Positions 1-13,040 of a stretch of 64,000 nucleotides of DNA are shown here, one piece after another. The stretch covers positions 1,116,001 to 1,180,000 of the forward strand of contig NC_089178.1 in NCBI RefSeq assembly GCF_947507565.1. The letters run 5' to 3'. The DNA comes from Oscarella lobularis (lineage: Eukaryota > Porifera > Homoscleromorpha > Homosclerophorida > Oscarellidae). The stretch's first letter is position 1, and every line of letters starts with the position of its first letter. The translations under genes and the position numbers were made by a program. The notes under the pieces were generated by a model. It was not told where the DNA came from, did not search any database, and saw nothing but the letters and a program-made list of their open reading frames with translations.

Positions 1-3000
1 GCCAGGTTCGGATTGACGGTGAGATTGAGATAGACGTCAAAGGCAGAAACGGCTTCGTCTGGGGAAGAGAGGTGGATAAAAGAAACGGAATAGAACGCCA
101 AACCGTCAACGTTCAAAATCCTACAAACGAATTTTTTTATTTATAGGAAAGGGAATAGTTCGAGACACTTACGAAGGACTTCGTTCCACTTGAATACCCA
201 AGTGAGGATTTGTGACGGAAAAGTGCCCCATCTCTGGGCCAGCTATTCGAGACGTGTTTCCGTAGACGGTTTCGAATAGAACGAACGTAGCGAGACCGGG
301 AACAGTAGTTCCAGAGCTGAGATTCGGAACGACGACGACGATGTCAATATCGACGTAGTCATTATCGTCGTTGTCGTCCGGAAAGTTCGTAATGTCCGTC
401 AAATTGAGTACGACACTAGGGAAAAAGACAATGCGGTTTATTTTCGCGGCTTTCTTTTCTCTCGTCTCACGTTGAGCCGTTTGTGTGCGACGAAAATTCT
501 CCACTAAGGCGCACGTTCGATCCGGCATCAACAACAAAAGCTTCGTCAAACAGAAGAAAAGGCATGTCTTCGGACGCCGGTAATTCTGTAGTCACTTGGA
601 CCCCTTTAGTTGTTCCTTCGATGCATCGAATACGCACTCTGAAAGATATTCTCCACCCAACACCGGCTCGAGCCACAGCGCTCGAGCCACCGCCGTCTAG
701 GATGAAAGAGTCTATACGGAAGGATACTCTGGGAGACGTCTAAGCAGAAAAAAACATTACGTTATATCAAACAATAAGGAATCTCGCGGATATACGTAAC
801 CTGTCCTGAATACTCTCTCGCTGCGTTAGCAAGGGCGCTGCTGAAAAATTTCCGGACTTCTATTACCGTATTGATTGTCATGAGTGGCTGCACGAGATAA
901 GTGAGCTAAAAACGAATGCAATCAAGGTGCAAGTACGGTAAAAAGACTTTCGTTTACCTCTGCAGTAAAGTTAGCCACAAATACGCAACCAGGTAGCAAT
1001 CTTTCAACCCAAAAAAGGATAACCGCATCCTCGAGTATTGTATCGACGCTTGTCGTACATCCTTTCAGACTCGTGGTAACGGATGACAAATTGATCGACT
1101 GGTATCCAATAACGGCTGCTAGGCTGAGATTGTACAACGGTCCGGCGTACAGTCCTGAACTGGCTAAAGCGCGAACGGCGTAGAAAACAACGCTTCCAGC
1201 AGAGAACGAATCGTCAGAAGTAAACGACACGTCGGCCTAAAAGAACCATGTATATATAGCGACGTGAACTTTTGAAATTTCCACCTTGATAGAAGGCTCT
1301 ACGAGCAACAAGTCTGCTATGTCACGGATGTCCTCCTCGTTTAGCAAATATGCAGTAACCTTAAATTGCGCATCAGACTCCGTAATCAATTAATAAAAAG
1401 TTCTCACATTTAACACTTGCCCTGCTGATATGACGTCAGTGATCAAAACTTGTGCTACTATTGTAATTTCCACTTGATCTTCTAACGAGTTTACCGCATC
1501 ATCAAATTCGTTGAAGACCGTTCCAAAGGCAAAGATTGCAGTGTCCTTTGAGCCATTGAAAGCGGCTGCTTCGCTAAGTTTGAGAGTAATTCCGTCGCTC
1601 GTTCGGTCTGTGTCGCCTGCTACAAGTATAGACTCGCGAATATTGTCGCCGATGCGAGTTACGCTCGCTGACAAGATTCCCATTACCGATTGGCCACCAA
1701 ATTCTGGCATACGCAAAACAACGGTTAGATTGTTATATGCCTAAAAAACAGAACCATTTCTGAGGCTAGCTTGCGTGGTCTCGGATACGCGCGCGGGGCT
1801 TGCAAGGCTACAAATGCGCTCTCACCTCGGGCAGAGTGATTGTAGCTCTGTACGTAGCTGCTTCTCCAAAGGCGATAAACGAACGGCCAGTCTCGGGATT
1901 CCACGTCTCCGTCACAGCTAAGGAAAGTGCGGAACTTCTCAGAGCAACCTGAAAACACCGACTAGAGCGCGTATTGAGTTAGTATTAAACGACGTACACT
2001 CTGAGTACGATTTGTTGCGTACGAGCGACCCGGTAGCGCATCTAGATGCGACGGCAAAGAGCTGTAGTTTGCAGACGATAGAACGCCTATGATCGCGCTG
2101 GCGACCACCCTTTGCGTTGCGTTGGCGACAAAAGTTAGAATGATACTTTCCGTCAAACTAATTCGGGCCGACTCGACGACGATGACTGCGTACTCCGGGC
2201 CGTACTCCGGGCCGTACTCGGTCGTCGAATTAGACACCAATCGCCATGATAAATTTGGATTTGACGTGTTGTCTATAGATGATGATGATGATGATACCAC
2301 CGCAATTGTCCAGTTGTGAAGGTCCAAGTAAACGGCGGGAACTACTGTCTGCCAGATCAGCCTGTAGGCTGGCGACGATGCACTATGTGGATAAAGCGTA
2401 AAGTTGTATGCCACCTCGTCTCCGGCATCAATATCCATGTCAGGAGTCGCTGACGACGTGATGATCCATTCAGGCTCGACCACCTGTAGAAGATACATAC
2501 ATACATACATAGTCAAATATTCTCTCTAGTGGGCAGTACCTTGAGCGTGTATGATGTCTGGACGACTTGATATTCGTCTGTTAGAACTTTGGCTGTAAAA
2601 GGAAGAGAACTCTTTCCCGATGTCGCTCTGACGTCATCGTGAAGTCGAACTCTTGCGAGTACGTCGACGACGATATCATCGTCGATCGTTTGGTTATTTA
2701 CAGCCACATTCGTTATACTGCCAAAGTCAAAATACAGCAAATTTTCAAGGGCGTAGACCAGCGAACTATTCCAGTAACCTAGCAAGAAAAATCTTTAGCC
2801 ACTAAGCGCGCAAACAAAGACCTCGTCCTTACTATCTCCAGCGTGAAGGCTCGAGTTCAGTATGGCATTACCAACGTAAAGAACGGATGCATTGAGTATT
2901 TCCACAACAACGACTGAAGACCGCGTCGGCAGAGTCACCTTCACCTGGTACTTGGTAGCTGATTCGGGCACGACCATTGAATAAACACAACGAAATTCTT

Positions 3001-6000
3001 CTTGAAGAGTAATCTAGAAAAAAGCTTTACTATCACGTCAAAAAAAGAGAAGACTACTAAAAGCTTGCCTCCTTTTCAACGGCCGTATCGGTATCGTTGA
3101 CCGAAGAATAAACGATGTCGTACGTCAGCACGACCGGCATTATGCGAAGGTAGGCGGAACTCGTCTCGTCCTCGTAACGTTTGCTGTAAATCGTGTAATC
3201 CGAGTCGTAACTGACTACCAAGTCGTGTCGCAGCGTGATTCCCGGCGGCGTCTCTTGAATGACGACACCGCAAAAATGCAACGACATGACGTCGTCGAGA
3301 AGAAAATCGGAATAGTTGAACTTCATAACGGCAATTGATGTGACGTTATCAACGACGTACTCAGGTCGAGAAGACTCATTCCGAAACGTCGCCGTCACGT
3401 TAGTGACGTTCCCCCAGACGACGTGCTCCGTCAAAGTCAATTCCATCTCAACGCGATAAGCGCTGATCAGAGATTCAGACGAGTGAAAAAGCTCGAGCGA
3501 AAAGCACACGTAGTCGCCGGCGTCGACTATCTCGTCGTCTCGTTCCGATCGTACGATTTCGAAATCCAACGACGGATCAAGCTCCGGCTCGGCGGCGACG
3601 AGCGGAAACGTTCTCGGCTCTAATTCGATGTCGTACGGCACGTAGTCGCCGCCGTCGAGTCGCGCCGACGAGCACGACGAATTCACCTCGACTCGACCCC
3701 TTCGCCCGTTTAGGTCGTGATCGGAGAAATCGCCGTCGGCCGAGCCGCGAAAACCGAACACGATTTCGTCGCCGTCGTTTCCGTCGAACGAGACGTTATG
3801 CAGAACGAAGCCGAAGCCGTTTGTAATGTTCCACGCGGCGCCGAAGCCGTGGTAGCAGCCGTGAACGATTCCCTCGCCGACGTACGGACACCAGTCGTCG
3901 GGAAGCGACGCGACGCCTGGGTAAGCGGTCACGCCGCCGCCGCTCCCGTAGCACGGTCCCCAAGCGATTTCCTGGCATCGAACGCTTCGACCTATTGACG
4001 TAATTGTCGCGTTTGCGATCCACAATTCCATCAGACTAAATCGATGGTATCCGAGAAATGGAAAAACGACAGTGACGTTGAAGTCGAAAGCGACTCGAAA
4101 AACTTTCACCGTTACGTCGTAGGTAAATTGCTCTTCCGGTGCTAAGTAGAACGACGACGTTTGATTGTTCGTCGAGTTGCTGATTCTAGCATTGGCAACG
4201 TTCGGTGTCCGCGTCCAGAAGCTAGCTGACGAATCCTTTGCCACGTACTTCCTGCCCGTGTAAGAACCGCACGATTGACCTGCTGAAGAATAGCGCACAG
4301 TAGCCTCGAACTTCAACTCCATTCCAGCTGGAATAGTGTTCAATAAACGATGACTGAATCGGAGTTCCAAGTCGCTTCCAGTGTTCACAAAATCGTCTCC
4401 ACTCAAAAGGGTCGCCGAGCCGCGATTCGACTGCAATTCCGCCGTCAATGTACTCGGTTCGGCGTCGTAGGATAAGCCGTTACATTGCAAACATTCCGAT
4501 CCAATTATTTCCATATTTTTGTGCGACTTCACCTTCAGTCTAACATTGTACGCCGTTGCCAAGTGACCAGCGTCGTGAGATATTCGTACAGTTGACTGCA
4601 CGACGTCCCCGCCTTGAAGCAAAGGAAGTCCAAGCGACTCTATCGAAACAGCGAGACTGGGCTCACTGATCTGCACGGGTATAGCCACAGCCACGCCAAG
4701 ACGCTCCGCATCACTGCCGTATTGAACTATTATCTCCAAATCAGCTGCATCGCCGTGAACGTTGCCGATCACCTGTAGCGGAGCAACAACGCTCAGCACC
4801 AGGTCCAGTCGGCTTGACCCTCTAGCAGTAGCCAATTGCCCAAAAGCTAATTTTCTTGACGCTGCTATTGAACCGGAAAGCAAACTTCCCGTACCGGTAA
4901 TTCCTTCTCCGGTCACATAACCGTCAACTGCGGACATATTCACTCTGCTATTCACTCCACCCACGCTAGAAGTTTCGTCATGAACGTGCGGAACGGTGAC
5001 GACGACGCTGCCGTGAGACGACGCGGGAAACGTCACAGTCACGTTCAATTCGACGCAACTTTCCGGCGCCACTTTAACAGATCCTCCAAAATCGTTACTC
5101 TCCTGTCCGCCCAGCCTCGATGCGCTCACGCGCGCGGATCCGAGAGCCACGTCCACTTTCAAATCGGCTAAACCGACAGAAACGCTTCGTTGCACGTCGT
5201 CTGCGTCCATCAGTAACGCCTCGTTGAACTCGGCGCCCCGAACGGAGGAAAAGTGAACGAGCTCGGCGACACAGGCGTTCCGCGCCGCAGTGTACACGCC
5301 CTCGTCGACGACGATCGTGTAGGCGACAACGAGAACGTTCTCGCCGTCGTTCGCTTGCCGACCGTTCAGCGTCATCTCCGACAACCTCAAACGGCCCGTC
5401 GGAGATCTCGAGACGACGACAGGCGGCGGCACGGGGTTCCCATTTCCGAAAGTCACGTTAAACGAGTCGGACGACGCGAGATCGCCGTCACAGCCAATAT
5501 CCACTTCAATATCATATAAGGGATGACTGGCAGTAGATTCTATTATAGCGACGAAGCGAACGAGATCGTTCGAAGCGACGCCACCGATTCCACATCCGAA
5601 TTGACTTCGTTCAATATCGTCAGAGGTGACGTGAGACGGCGACGTCCACAGCGAGCCGTAACCGCCGGGTCTCGAAAACGCGATCGTGTCGGCTGTTGAA
5701 CAAAGAAGTGCCGCCGCGACTTGAGACGACGAAAAGTTGACGGCGCTGAAGTAAAACGCCACCGGCGGTTGAACGACTCGAAGCGATATTTCGCCGACCG
5801 TCGGAGAACTGCGAGACGACGACATCTCCGATACGAGAACGTCGACGGATAAATCCTCGACGCTGTCCGTTTCTTTGACGTGGAACGGTAGAGTAAACCG
5901 AAGAGACGGTTGATTCGACGTGGCAAAGATCATCCTCGAGAAACGCAGCGCGACGTGAGTCGTGCTACCAGTGTCGATCGTCTCCTGATGCGCCAACGCG

Positions 6001-8816
6001 TTGTACAAGCTCGTCGTCGTCTCGTTGGGATTTAGAATAGAAGAGCCGACATCTAGGAGACCCGTTGGAAAGGACACGGTGACGTTGAGTTCGTCGAAGC
6101 ATTGATTCACGGTGAAGTGTTCCAGAATGATTTGAATTTCGCATCCTGGAAAGACTTGATTGCTTCGTATCGCCTCGCTCTGTCCGCAACGTTTCCACGT
6201 TTCGTTACGAGTCGAACCGGGCGACAGGCTTCGAACGGGTTCCGAGCAATTTGCATAAACCATTTTCCACACAATACCGGAATCGTCGCCGACGTCGCTT
6301 CCATTATACGACACTCGCACCGACGAGTATCCGGCAACGCTGACGACGTAACAAAAAGACATTCGATCTCTCGCAATGACGACCCCGTATTCGTCGACGT
6401 CGCGTTGCTCGCCGCTTTCAATAAAAATATCAAAATCTTCGCTTGAGGCGTTGCTGAAAGGATAGACAGTCTTGAATGTCGCCGTGGATCCGTGCTCGTC
6501 AAAAAAAGTCACATTGCAACATATAGGAGATCCGGTTCGAATAAGTGCACTGTCGCATCGCAACACGGAATTGGCAGCCGAAATTTTTCCCGAATCGAAC
6601 GGAAGGACGATTAGGTCAATGCTGCTAGTATTGCTCGCCGATCCACCGGGCCCCATCTCTCGCACTTCCACGGTAAATTGAAACGGGGTTTCACTGGCTG
6701 CTAGCGCGTACAGCTCAACTGACACGACAACGTAAGGCGAATACGACGAAGACATATTGAACTGAGAAAATCGAACAGATATCACGTTCGATACGACGCT
6801 CGTTTCAACGTATCGCTCGGCAAGACCCGACGAAGCATTCACTATCACCGTTCGAGAGTAAGCAAGAACGTGCATAGGAGAAGTAAAATCAATTGTTAGG
6901 CTGTCAGCACAAGCGTATTCCATATCGTAGGCGACGGTTACATTGAACGAACATCCAACCGACGGTCGTCCCGTCCAGACGTAGGCGTCCGAATTGCATG
7001 TCATCGTTTCGATTTCGACGCCGAGTCGTCGTGGTTGCAGCGTACGCGACTTGAGCGTGCAATCGGCTACGACGTTGATTGTACACGTCGCGTTTTCGCC
7101 CGCTCCGATGGCTGTCCAGTTGCCGTTGAGATTGAGTAGGGCTGCGATGCGACCGAGACCGATTACGTTGGGGAGAGTGAGTGCAAATGTCCACGTGTTT
7201 CTGTACGGACTGAGCGACGTCGCGTTGTGCCGGATGCCTTCAAAATCCGTAAAAACTATTCGGATCTCGTCGGCGGAAATAAAAACGTCCGGTGTCACGG
7301 ATTGATAGCGAGCTGCGTTGCCTTGATGATCCTGCAAAACGAGATTTCCGACAAAGAGAGATCCGCCTTGGGCGTCATGACGGGAACACGACACAGCCGA
7401 GGACGAAGCAACGGCAACGCGAGGACTCTCCATCCGCGGATGAACCAAATTCAATTCCCATAACAGAGTTGAGGTCCAAGTTCCCAACAGTCCAACTTCT
7501 GTGACGTTTGCCCGAAGGCGAAGCGATAAACGAGACGATGATAATAGCGGTGATGGCAACATTTGAAATTGAATGACAATGACAGGAGAGGCGGATAAAG
7601 AAAAATTAAAATTTTGAAATTCTAATTTAGTTGAATCGAGAAGATCAATGCCACTCGTTGATCCACTTCCCAAATGAAAGTCTCCGAGAGTGAAATCTGA
7701 TTCGCCATCTAAGACTTCAACAGTTCCGGAAACGCGATTAAAACATCTTCCGGCGGTGTGATATACTAGCGTTGCCGTCACATTGCATCCTAACCACACA
7801 GAACCCGGAAGAACGCCGGCATTTTCTGAACAATTCACCAAAGTCGAACGTGACGCCAAATCTTGTCCCAATTCAGACTGATGGATACAGTTTTGATACA
7901 TTGCCTTGCTCACCCGTTCTCCAAATGTTTCTCCCAAGTACGCAACGTCAATAATGACGTTCTCTATCCCAACCGGTACCCAGAACGTCAGCAAATAACC
8001 GTAGTAGTCATCTCTTGAAAAGTTGGCCAGCAGAACAGTTTCATCACCCATCACTGTAATGCTGAAATCTTCATTAGCTGGATAAGCTACAGGACTCGTA
8101 GTCTTTAGATAAGCTTGATTCAAACCGGTTGAATCCTTTGGCAGAAGGCGACATTCCGCTTTGGATTCATAATAAAAAAAATCATTGCAAGAAATGATTG
8201 ATTGGCTCCCCCCGATCGTAGCCACGTCACCAAGCAGAACCGCTTCACTTACAGTGAAATTCACGTCCGCATAACCGTCAAGCTCGATGACATTCAAATC
8301 TGACGTCTCCACAGCAGCAGAAGTCGACCGGAAACGAACCTCGTCTCCGTCACTACCGCTGACGTCGTCGGATTCCAGAGTGATGTTGAGAACGAGGCGC
8401 GGTCCCGCTTCGCACGTTTCCGTGTAATCGTCGAAAGCGACGAAGATCGTCGCGTCTGGCGTCGCTACTAACGTCGTCAAGGCCGCACGGAGACTAATTG
8501 ACGTAAGGGCACTGTCGATCGCGACGGAACTGACGGTAAATCGACGATCTCCGCTGCTGGTGATCGCGACGCTAATTTCGATCCGATTCGAGCATAATAA
8601 CACCGGATAGTATGAGAGGAAGACGCTCGTCGAACAGCCGGGAAATAGCGGGCGAATGCTCTTCGATTGCGCGCCGTCGCACTCGATCGACGCGATGGCG
8701 CCCCCGCGTGCCCCCGCGTGAACGTTGAAGTCGCTGCAAGAGACCGAATCGCACGCGATTGCGACTCGGACTCTGGCGACGAGGAGGAGCCACAGAGCGG
8801 CACACAGGCTCCCCAT
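1..8816 (-). CDS. Giant secreted multi-module protein (partial, 3' end outside window)
   Basis: The first exon is uncommonly large (8816 to about 3057, some 1,919 codons). It opens with a clear signal peptide (MGSLCAALWLLLVARVRVAIA). Shorter exons follow on the same strand towards position 1, for example near 2977-2795, 2785-2513, 2516-1962, 1716-1390 and 1230-922. The ATG at 8816 is chosen because the upstream in-frame extension has no ATG. The first 1,000 or so residues repeat a two-part module: a Cys-bearing stretch with an FPGC / WLGC / VFPGC-like motif, then an Ig-like beta-rich stretch. Later parts and the downstream exons carry DUF11-like beta-sandwich repeats with motifs such as DAGDEV.Y / DAGDYVCFSL followed by AYNVR / AYRVE. 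It is very rich in N-x-S/T sites and has no transmembrane segment in the visible part. It is probably a secreted or cell-surface adhesive protein. The family is not recognised, and domain names are by resemblance only. Confidence 0.7.
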
Positions 8817-9044
8817 AGCGATGCGATTTGACAAGTGCTAGTCGCTGCATTTGTCAAAGCGGGGACGCGTGAGAACGCCAACTGCGCGCGCGCAAACATT
8901 AGATGGCCTGCCAATAAATGAAAAGCAAAAGAAAAAATGAGGTGCAGGGGAACTAATGCAATCTTTTAGCCGCCTGCAAGGCGACGTGGATTAGAAAAAT
9001 TATTTACGCGTTATTAGGAAAATTATTCGCTACAGAGTCTCTCT

Positions 9045-9260
9045 TCAGTGAATGGGTATGTGTGGATTGCCGTCCTCTTTCACAGGCGTCGGATCCAAGC
9101 CTATTCGATGGCGAATGGCGTTTGCCTTCGATTTCTCGCCCTGTGGAGTCTCATCCATTGCCAACGTCGACGAAGCCGCTTCCCATAACTGCTCCTTTTC
9201 TTCGTATTCGCGTAGGTCGGCCGACACGAGCTGAATTCGCGTTGGAGCTCGTCGCTGCAT
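9045..9260 (-). CDS. CDC26: CDC26, anaphase-promoting complex subunit 12
   Basis: A single-exon ORF of 71 residues. The N-terminus MQRRAPTRIQLVSADLREYE matches the conserved CDC26 start (M-x-RR-x-PTR-x-x-L-x-x-x-D-x-x-E-[FY]). The tail has the family's RIG-x-x-P pattern (HRIGLDPTPVKE). CDC26 is a small subunit of the anaphase-promoting complex/cyclosome; its N-terminus binds inside the TPR superhelix of APC6/CDC16 and stabilises it, so it acts in mitotic ubiquitination. Vertebrate CDC26 is about 85 residues, so length fits. The gene is head to head with SNRPF, with only 37 bases between the two ATGs. Confidence 0.85.
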   Translation of the reverse strand: MQRRAPTRIQLVSADLREYEEKEQLWEAASSTLAMDETPQGEKSKANAIRHRIGLDPTPVKEDGNPHIPIH

Positions 9261-9297
9261 TTTTAACGCACGCTAAAGGCAGCGACGAAAGAGGCGC
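9261..9297. promoter_or_regulatory. Shared divergent promoter / 5' leader region CDC26-SNRPF
   Basis: Only 37 bases separate the CDC26 ATG (9260, minus) from the SNRPF ATG (9298, plus). The core promoters must therefore overlap one another or the opposing 5' ends. No TATA box is seen. Promoter function is inferred from geometry only. Confidence 0.4.
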
Positions 9298-9780
9298 ATG
9301 GCCGTACGTGAACTTGCCGAGCCATTTCTCACTTATTGAGCGCTTTTAGGGTGTTGTTCCTATTAATCCCAAGCCCTTCTTGACGAATTTGACGGGCAAA
9401 GCCGTCGTGGTGAAGCTAAAATGGGGAATGGAGTACAAAGGTTACCTAGTGTCCTTCGACGGATACATGAACCTTCAGGTAGAAGAGAAAGATCCGTCTA
9501 GGAAATTCAGTTTTAGTAGCACCTCTTTCGCTAGCTTGCGAATACTGAGGAGCACATAGACGGCGTTTGCACAGGAAATCTGGGAGAAGTTCTAATTCGG
9601 TACGACTCGTAATGTAGCGTTGTAATGCTTAGGGACTCGGGCCTTTAGTGTAAGCGCGTAGGTACTAGAGGCTGGTTTACCTAGAGTCGAGGTCCTAATG
9701 AACGATTCTTTGGTAGATGCAATAACGTGCTATATGTGAGAGGCAGTGAGGATGAGGATGATGACGGTGAAAGAGACTAG
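9298..9780 (+). CDS. SNRPF: SNRPF, small nuclear ribonucleoprotein Sm F
   Basis: Four exons (9298-9303, 9350-9478, 9535-9599, 9717-9780) join in frame to an 87-residue protein; human SmF has 86. Exon 1 is only six bases (Met-Ala). The product starts [19 protein letters not shown]. The Sm1 motif follows ([20 protein letters not shown]), with MNLQL across the second intron, and then the Sm2 motif ([15 protein letters not shown]). It ends in an acidic tail ([11 protein letters not shown]), as in animal SmF. SmF is one of seven Sm proteins forming the ring around U1, U2, U4 and U5 snRNAs in the spliceosome. Introns are 46, 56 and 117 bases, with GT-AG ends. All Sm fold residues expected of the family are present. 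Confidence 0.93.
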
Positions 9781-9918
9781 TAGGGAGATGATGCTGAATT
9801 TGTGGATTTGAGTGTTGCTAAATCTTCCCCTTTTTTTGTTTAATGTCCTGTCAGTATTGAAATAGAGCCTAACAGAATTCGTCCAAAATGCATGCTTTGG
9901 TGCGTGGGTGCATTTTTC

Positions 9919-12900
9919 TCATTCCAAACTGTTTAAAAATTTCGGTTGTTCTTCTCCGCGAATAAGTAGCTTCTCATTGACTTCAACTTTCCTCTCCTAC
10001 AAAGAGAAATGGCAGAGAACTTCCCCTGATATTTACTATTAATTTTGTTTGGATACCTGATACATTGCTGTCTTTGTAAAATTTTGGCTGCCACAATGAC
10101 GGCACGACTTCCCAGGATACACCTCATCGTAAGTATGCGCTCGTTGGCTGCAATTATTGCACTGAAAAAAGCGTTTGCAGGCCTTGTGTTTCACCGTGTC
10201 ATGCTTCTCATCAATGCAGCGCCGAGCGGCCGACTCGGCGGTATAATTGCACTAGAACGAGGGTATAATGATGTAAGGGTTTGGGTGCTGGGAGCTTACT
10301 GTTCGGCACGTGACAACGGAAACTCGTAGTGACATGATTGACTTCATTTTGTCTTCCATTTTCTCGCGTTCGCCGAGACGGCCAAAGTAACGCTCCAGCA
10401 TCTCTTCGTGAGCCTAGAAAAACGTAGTTTAGCTAATAAATAGTTTTAATTAATGTATTACCATTTTAGCGAGCCCTCCGTGTTTTGATTTAGCTGCTAG
10501 CAACCGACGACCTTCCTCAGAAGACGCGTCAATATCGAAGTCAGAAAATTTCAAACGAGGGACGCTTTTGCTATCAGTGTTATTCCTGTTTTCAACTGAA
10601 GTCGATTGCTTCGTTTTCTTTTGACAATTCGCAGCGGCACGTCTCTTCGCTTCGTCTGGCGAGATTTTCCGCTTCGTTGAATCAGATGCGGCGGCGCGTC
10701 TTCTCCTCATTATTTCCACGGCTTGCTGTTTTTCTGCCTCGGCTTTGCGTTGCTTCATTGCCACCTGGGGCACCGTTTTCTCGAGATCAAACGCTACGCA
10801 TCCCTTCGTCAGCCCGCGGCCCAGCTGGGGCTCAAGCCTTCCTCCTTGAGCGGGACGCTCGTCGTCGTCGTTGGAATAGAATGGCATGGCGCTCTCGTGC
10901 TCGGCCTTTTCCTTTGCCAAGTCGGATTTTCTGGACACGGTGCGGGATTGTTTTTGCAACCAGGTAGAGTTTTCTTTGACTTCTCTTTTGCCGCCGCCGC
11001 CGCCTTGACGGTTCAGAACCTGAGAAGCGGAGAAGGCCGTTTTCGGTTTATCTGAATCAGCAAATGTGAGCAACTTTCAACGACAGTGGCATTTTTCTCA
11101 CTTGCTTCACTTGACGCTTTTTGAAATTGCAAAAAATGTCTAGCACCGGCCGACTGTTGCTGCTGAAGCAATTTTTGACTAAAGAAAGAGAAAATTCACG
11201 AAGAGTAATGAAAATCGCAACCAAACGTATACAATGTTTCCGAAGCTTTCGTTGTCAAAATAGTGCCCGTTGATTGAACGGGCCCTCCGGAGTGACTCCC
11301 GCATCCCTCGGCCTTCATGAGATGAGCAGCACCGTCAACGTGTGCAGTTGTGAGGCGAGTCGTCGTCGACGGCGACCTGTTGTCCGATTTCCTTTCACCG
11401 GCGCCGCTACGTGAAGCGAACATCTCGCCGTTGTACACGTAGACATTGCCATCGTTGCGTTTGAGCTTTTTTGACTGGGGCCCATAACTGATGAAAGAAA
11501 CGAGACAGGCGAGGGATCAAATGACTTTAGGGGTGCGAGATCTTCTCACTCAACTCACCCTGACTGGCATTCCATACGACCTGATCTGGCTCTGTTGTAC
11601 GCTGCTTTGACGTGGTACTCGCAATATTCACCCTGGAACCTGAAAGGAATCCCATAGCCTTACTAGTGCATTTACTGGCTTGGCTATGTGCTACTTGTTG
11701 ATAAAATTTCTGCAATCCTTCTGTGTCGTTCTGTTCTTGCCTTTGCAGATACCAAAGTCTTTGGATTGGCCGAGATACATGAGTTTGTTTGGATGACCGA
11801 TAGTGATGGCCACTTCGTCTCGAACAGCGCTTTGCTAAATGAGAACAGCGTCATACGAGGTTTTCTTGACAGTGCTTATTACGTCTTTCGGTGGCATAAA
11901 GTCTGGATTAAGAAGAGCAACGACAACGCCCTCGCTCGTCTTCCAATGCTCCTTATAAACATCCTTGAATAGGAAGAGGGTGACAACAGCGGACAGAGAC
12001 GAGAGGTCGGTCAGTTTCCAAGAACAAAATTTTCCACTCTATGAGTACGACATAATACAATAATATTATTATGATAGGTCGTCATTTATTCCAAATCAGA
12101 TGTTTTTACCTTTGGCGATTCCTTTGGGGGACTTTTCTGTATGATGACCCCCATTGTGACCCAGTTGTCTTCCTTTGACAAGCCCGTGGTTCCAGTGGCA
12201 AGTTTTGACAGTCTCACCATTTTCCTTCCTTCCATTTTTTGCGCCATAGTTTCCACAGAAACGCGCGGATTTCTACAACAACGCACACAGGTACTATAAG
12301 GTTATCTAGTCCAAGTGCGCTCCTCTCACATCAATCGAATTCCAGAAAATCGTTCAGTCACAACAGGAGGACCATCTGGCTTGGAAGCAGCTGTCTCCTT
12401 TTTCGACTGCCTCGCTCTATCTATCATCTTTCTGCTACAAGATTCAGAGGCTACTTTCGTATTTCCACGAGTAGCAGATTGGAAAAGCACTAATAATAAA
12501 TTTCAATAAAGTATTGATTTTATGTGCATTTAGTATGTCTTCTTTACATTTCGTTGTTTTCTCCTTCTGCTCTTTGAGCTCCTTTCGCATGGCAGCTAGC
12601 TCTTCCTGCAATGCTATCTGGGCACTTTCTTCCTTTTGCTCCTTCATCTCTTTTCGCAAAGCAGCTAGTTCTTTTTGCATTGCCGCTACGTGAGCTTTAG
12701 AAAATAAGAAAAAGACGTAAGGTCCGGTTCCCCTAAAAGGGTCCCCTTCTTACCAGCGATTGCATCAGCTGATTTTGCCGTCTCCTGGCCTTCTTCCGTC
12801 GGTTCTAATGTCATCACGACTTCGTTTTGACTACTACGCGTCTCCTCTTCTTCCTCGTCCCAGTTTTCGCCGAGCGAGCAGAGCAGATCAAGATCTACAT

Positions 12901-12955
12901 TGAGAAAAGATCACAATGGCATTCGAATCGCGCACAGAAAGTCACCGTCAGCCAT
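9919..12955 (-). CDS. MCM10: MCM10, DNA replication initiation factor
   Basis: A multi-exon gene. Exon 1 (12955-12946) is ten bases, giving MAD, and joins at 12894 to an acidic segment (LLCSLGENWDEEEEE). A predicted coiled coil comes next (near 12690-12555, QKELAALRKEMKEQKEES), matching the N-terminal coiled coil of animal MCM10. The OB-fold region follows: ERFSGIRLINPRVS, DNWVTMGVIIQKSPPK, FKDVYKEHWKTSEGVVVALL, then GHPNKLMYLGQSKDFGICKG. The C-terminal zinc region includes EEMLERYFGRLGEREKMEDK, SVVTCRT and CRHCG, and the end is RGEEQPKFLNSLE. MCM10 binds CMG helicase, Pol alpha and single-stranded DNA at forks. The central CCCH finger looks damaged: the frame carrying its first Cys residues hits a stop near 11694 while the continuing frame is different (see findings). 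The start is head to head with CRCP. Confidence 0.88.
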
Positions 12956-13040
12956 TCGCGAAGAAGAGGATCGAACGCGCCCGCGGGTTCGCTCCAAAGT
13001 CCCGTAAGACCGTAACGGGAAAAAAAATCCTCCTTCACAA
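12956..13040. promoter_or_regulatory. Shared divergent promoter region MCM10-CRCP
   Basis: 85 bases lie between the MCM10 ATG (minus, 12955) and the CRCP ATG (plus, 13041). The segment is GC-rich and shows no obvious TATA box. A shared promoter is inferred from spacing only. Confidence 0.35.

Noticed and set aside
2463-2515. Mini-array of TACA repeats as a regulatory element
   Set aside because: It is a short microsatellite at an intron edge of the first gene, without other signal.
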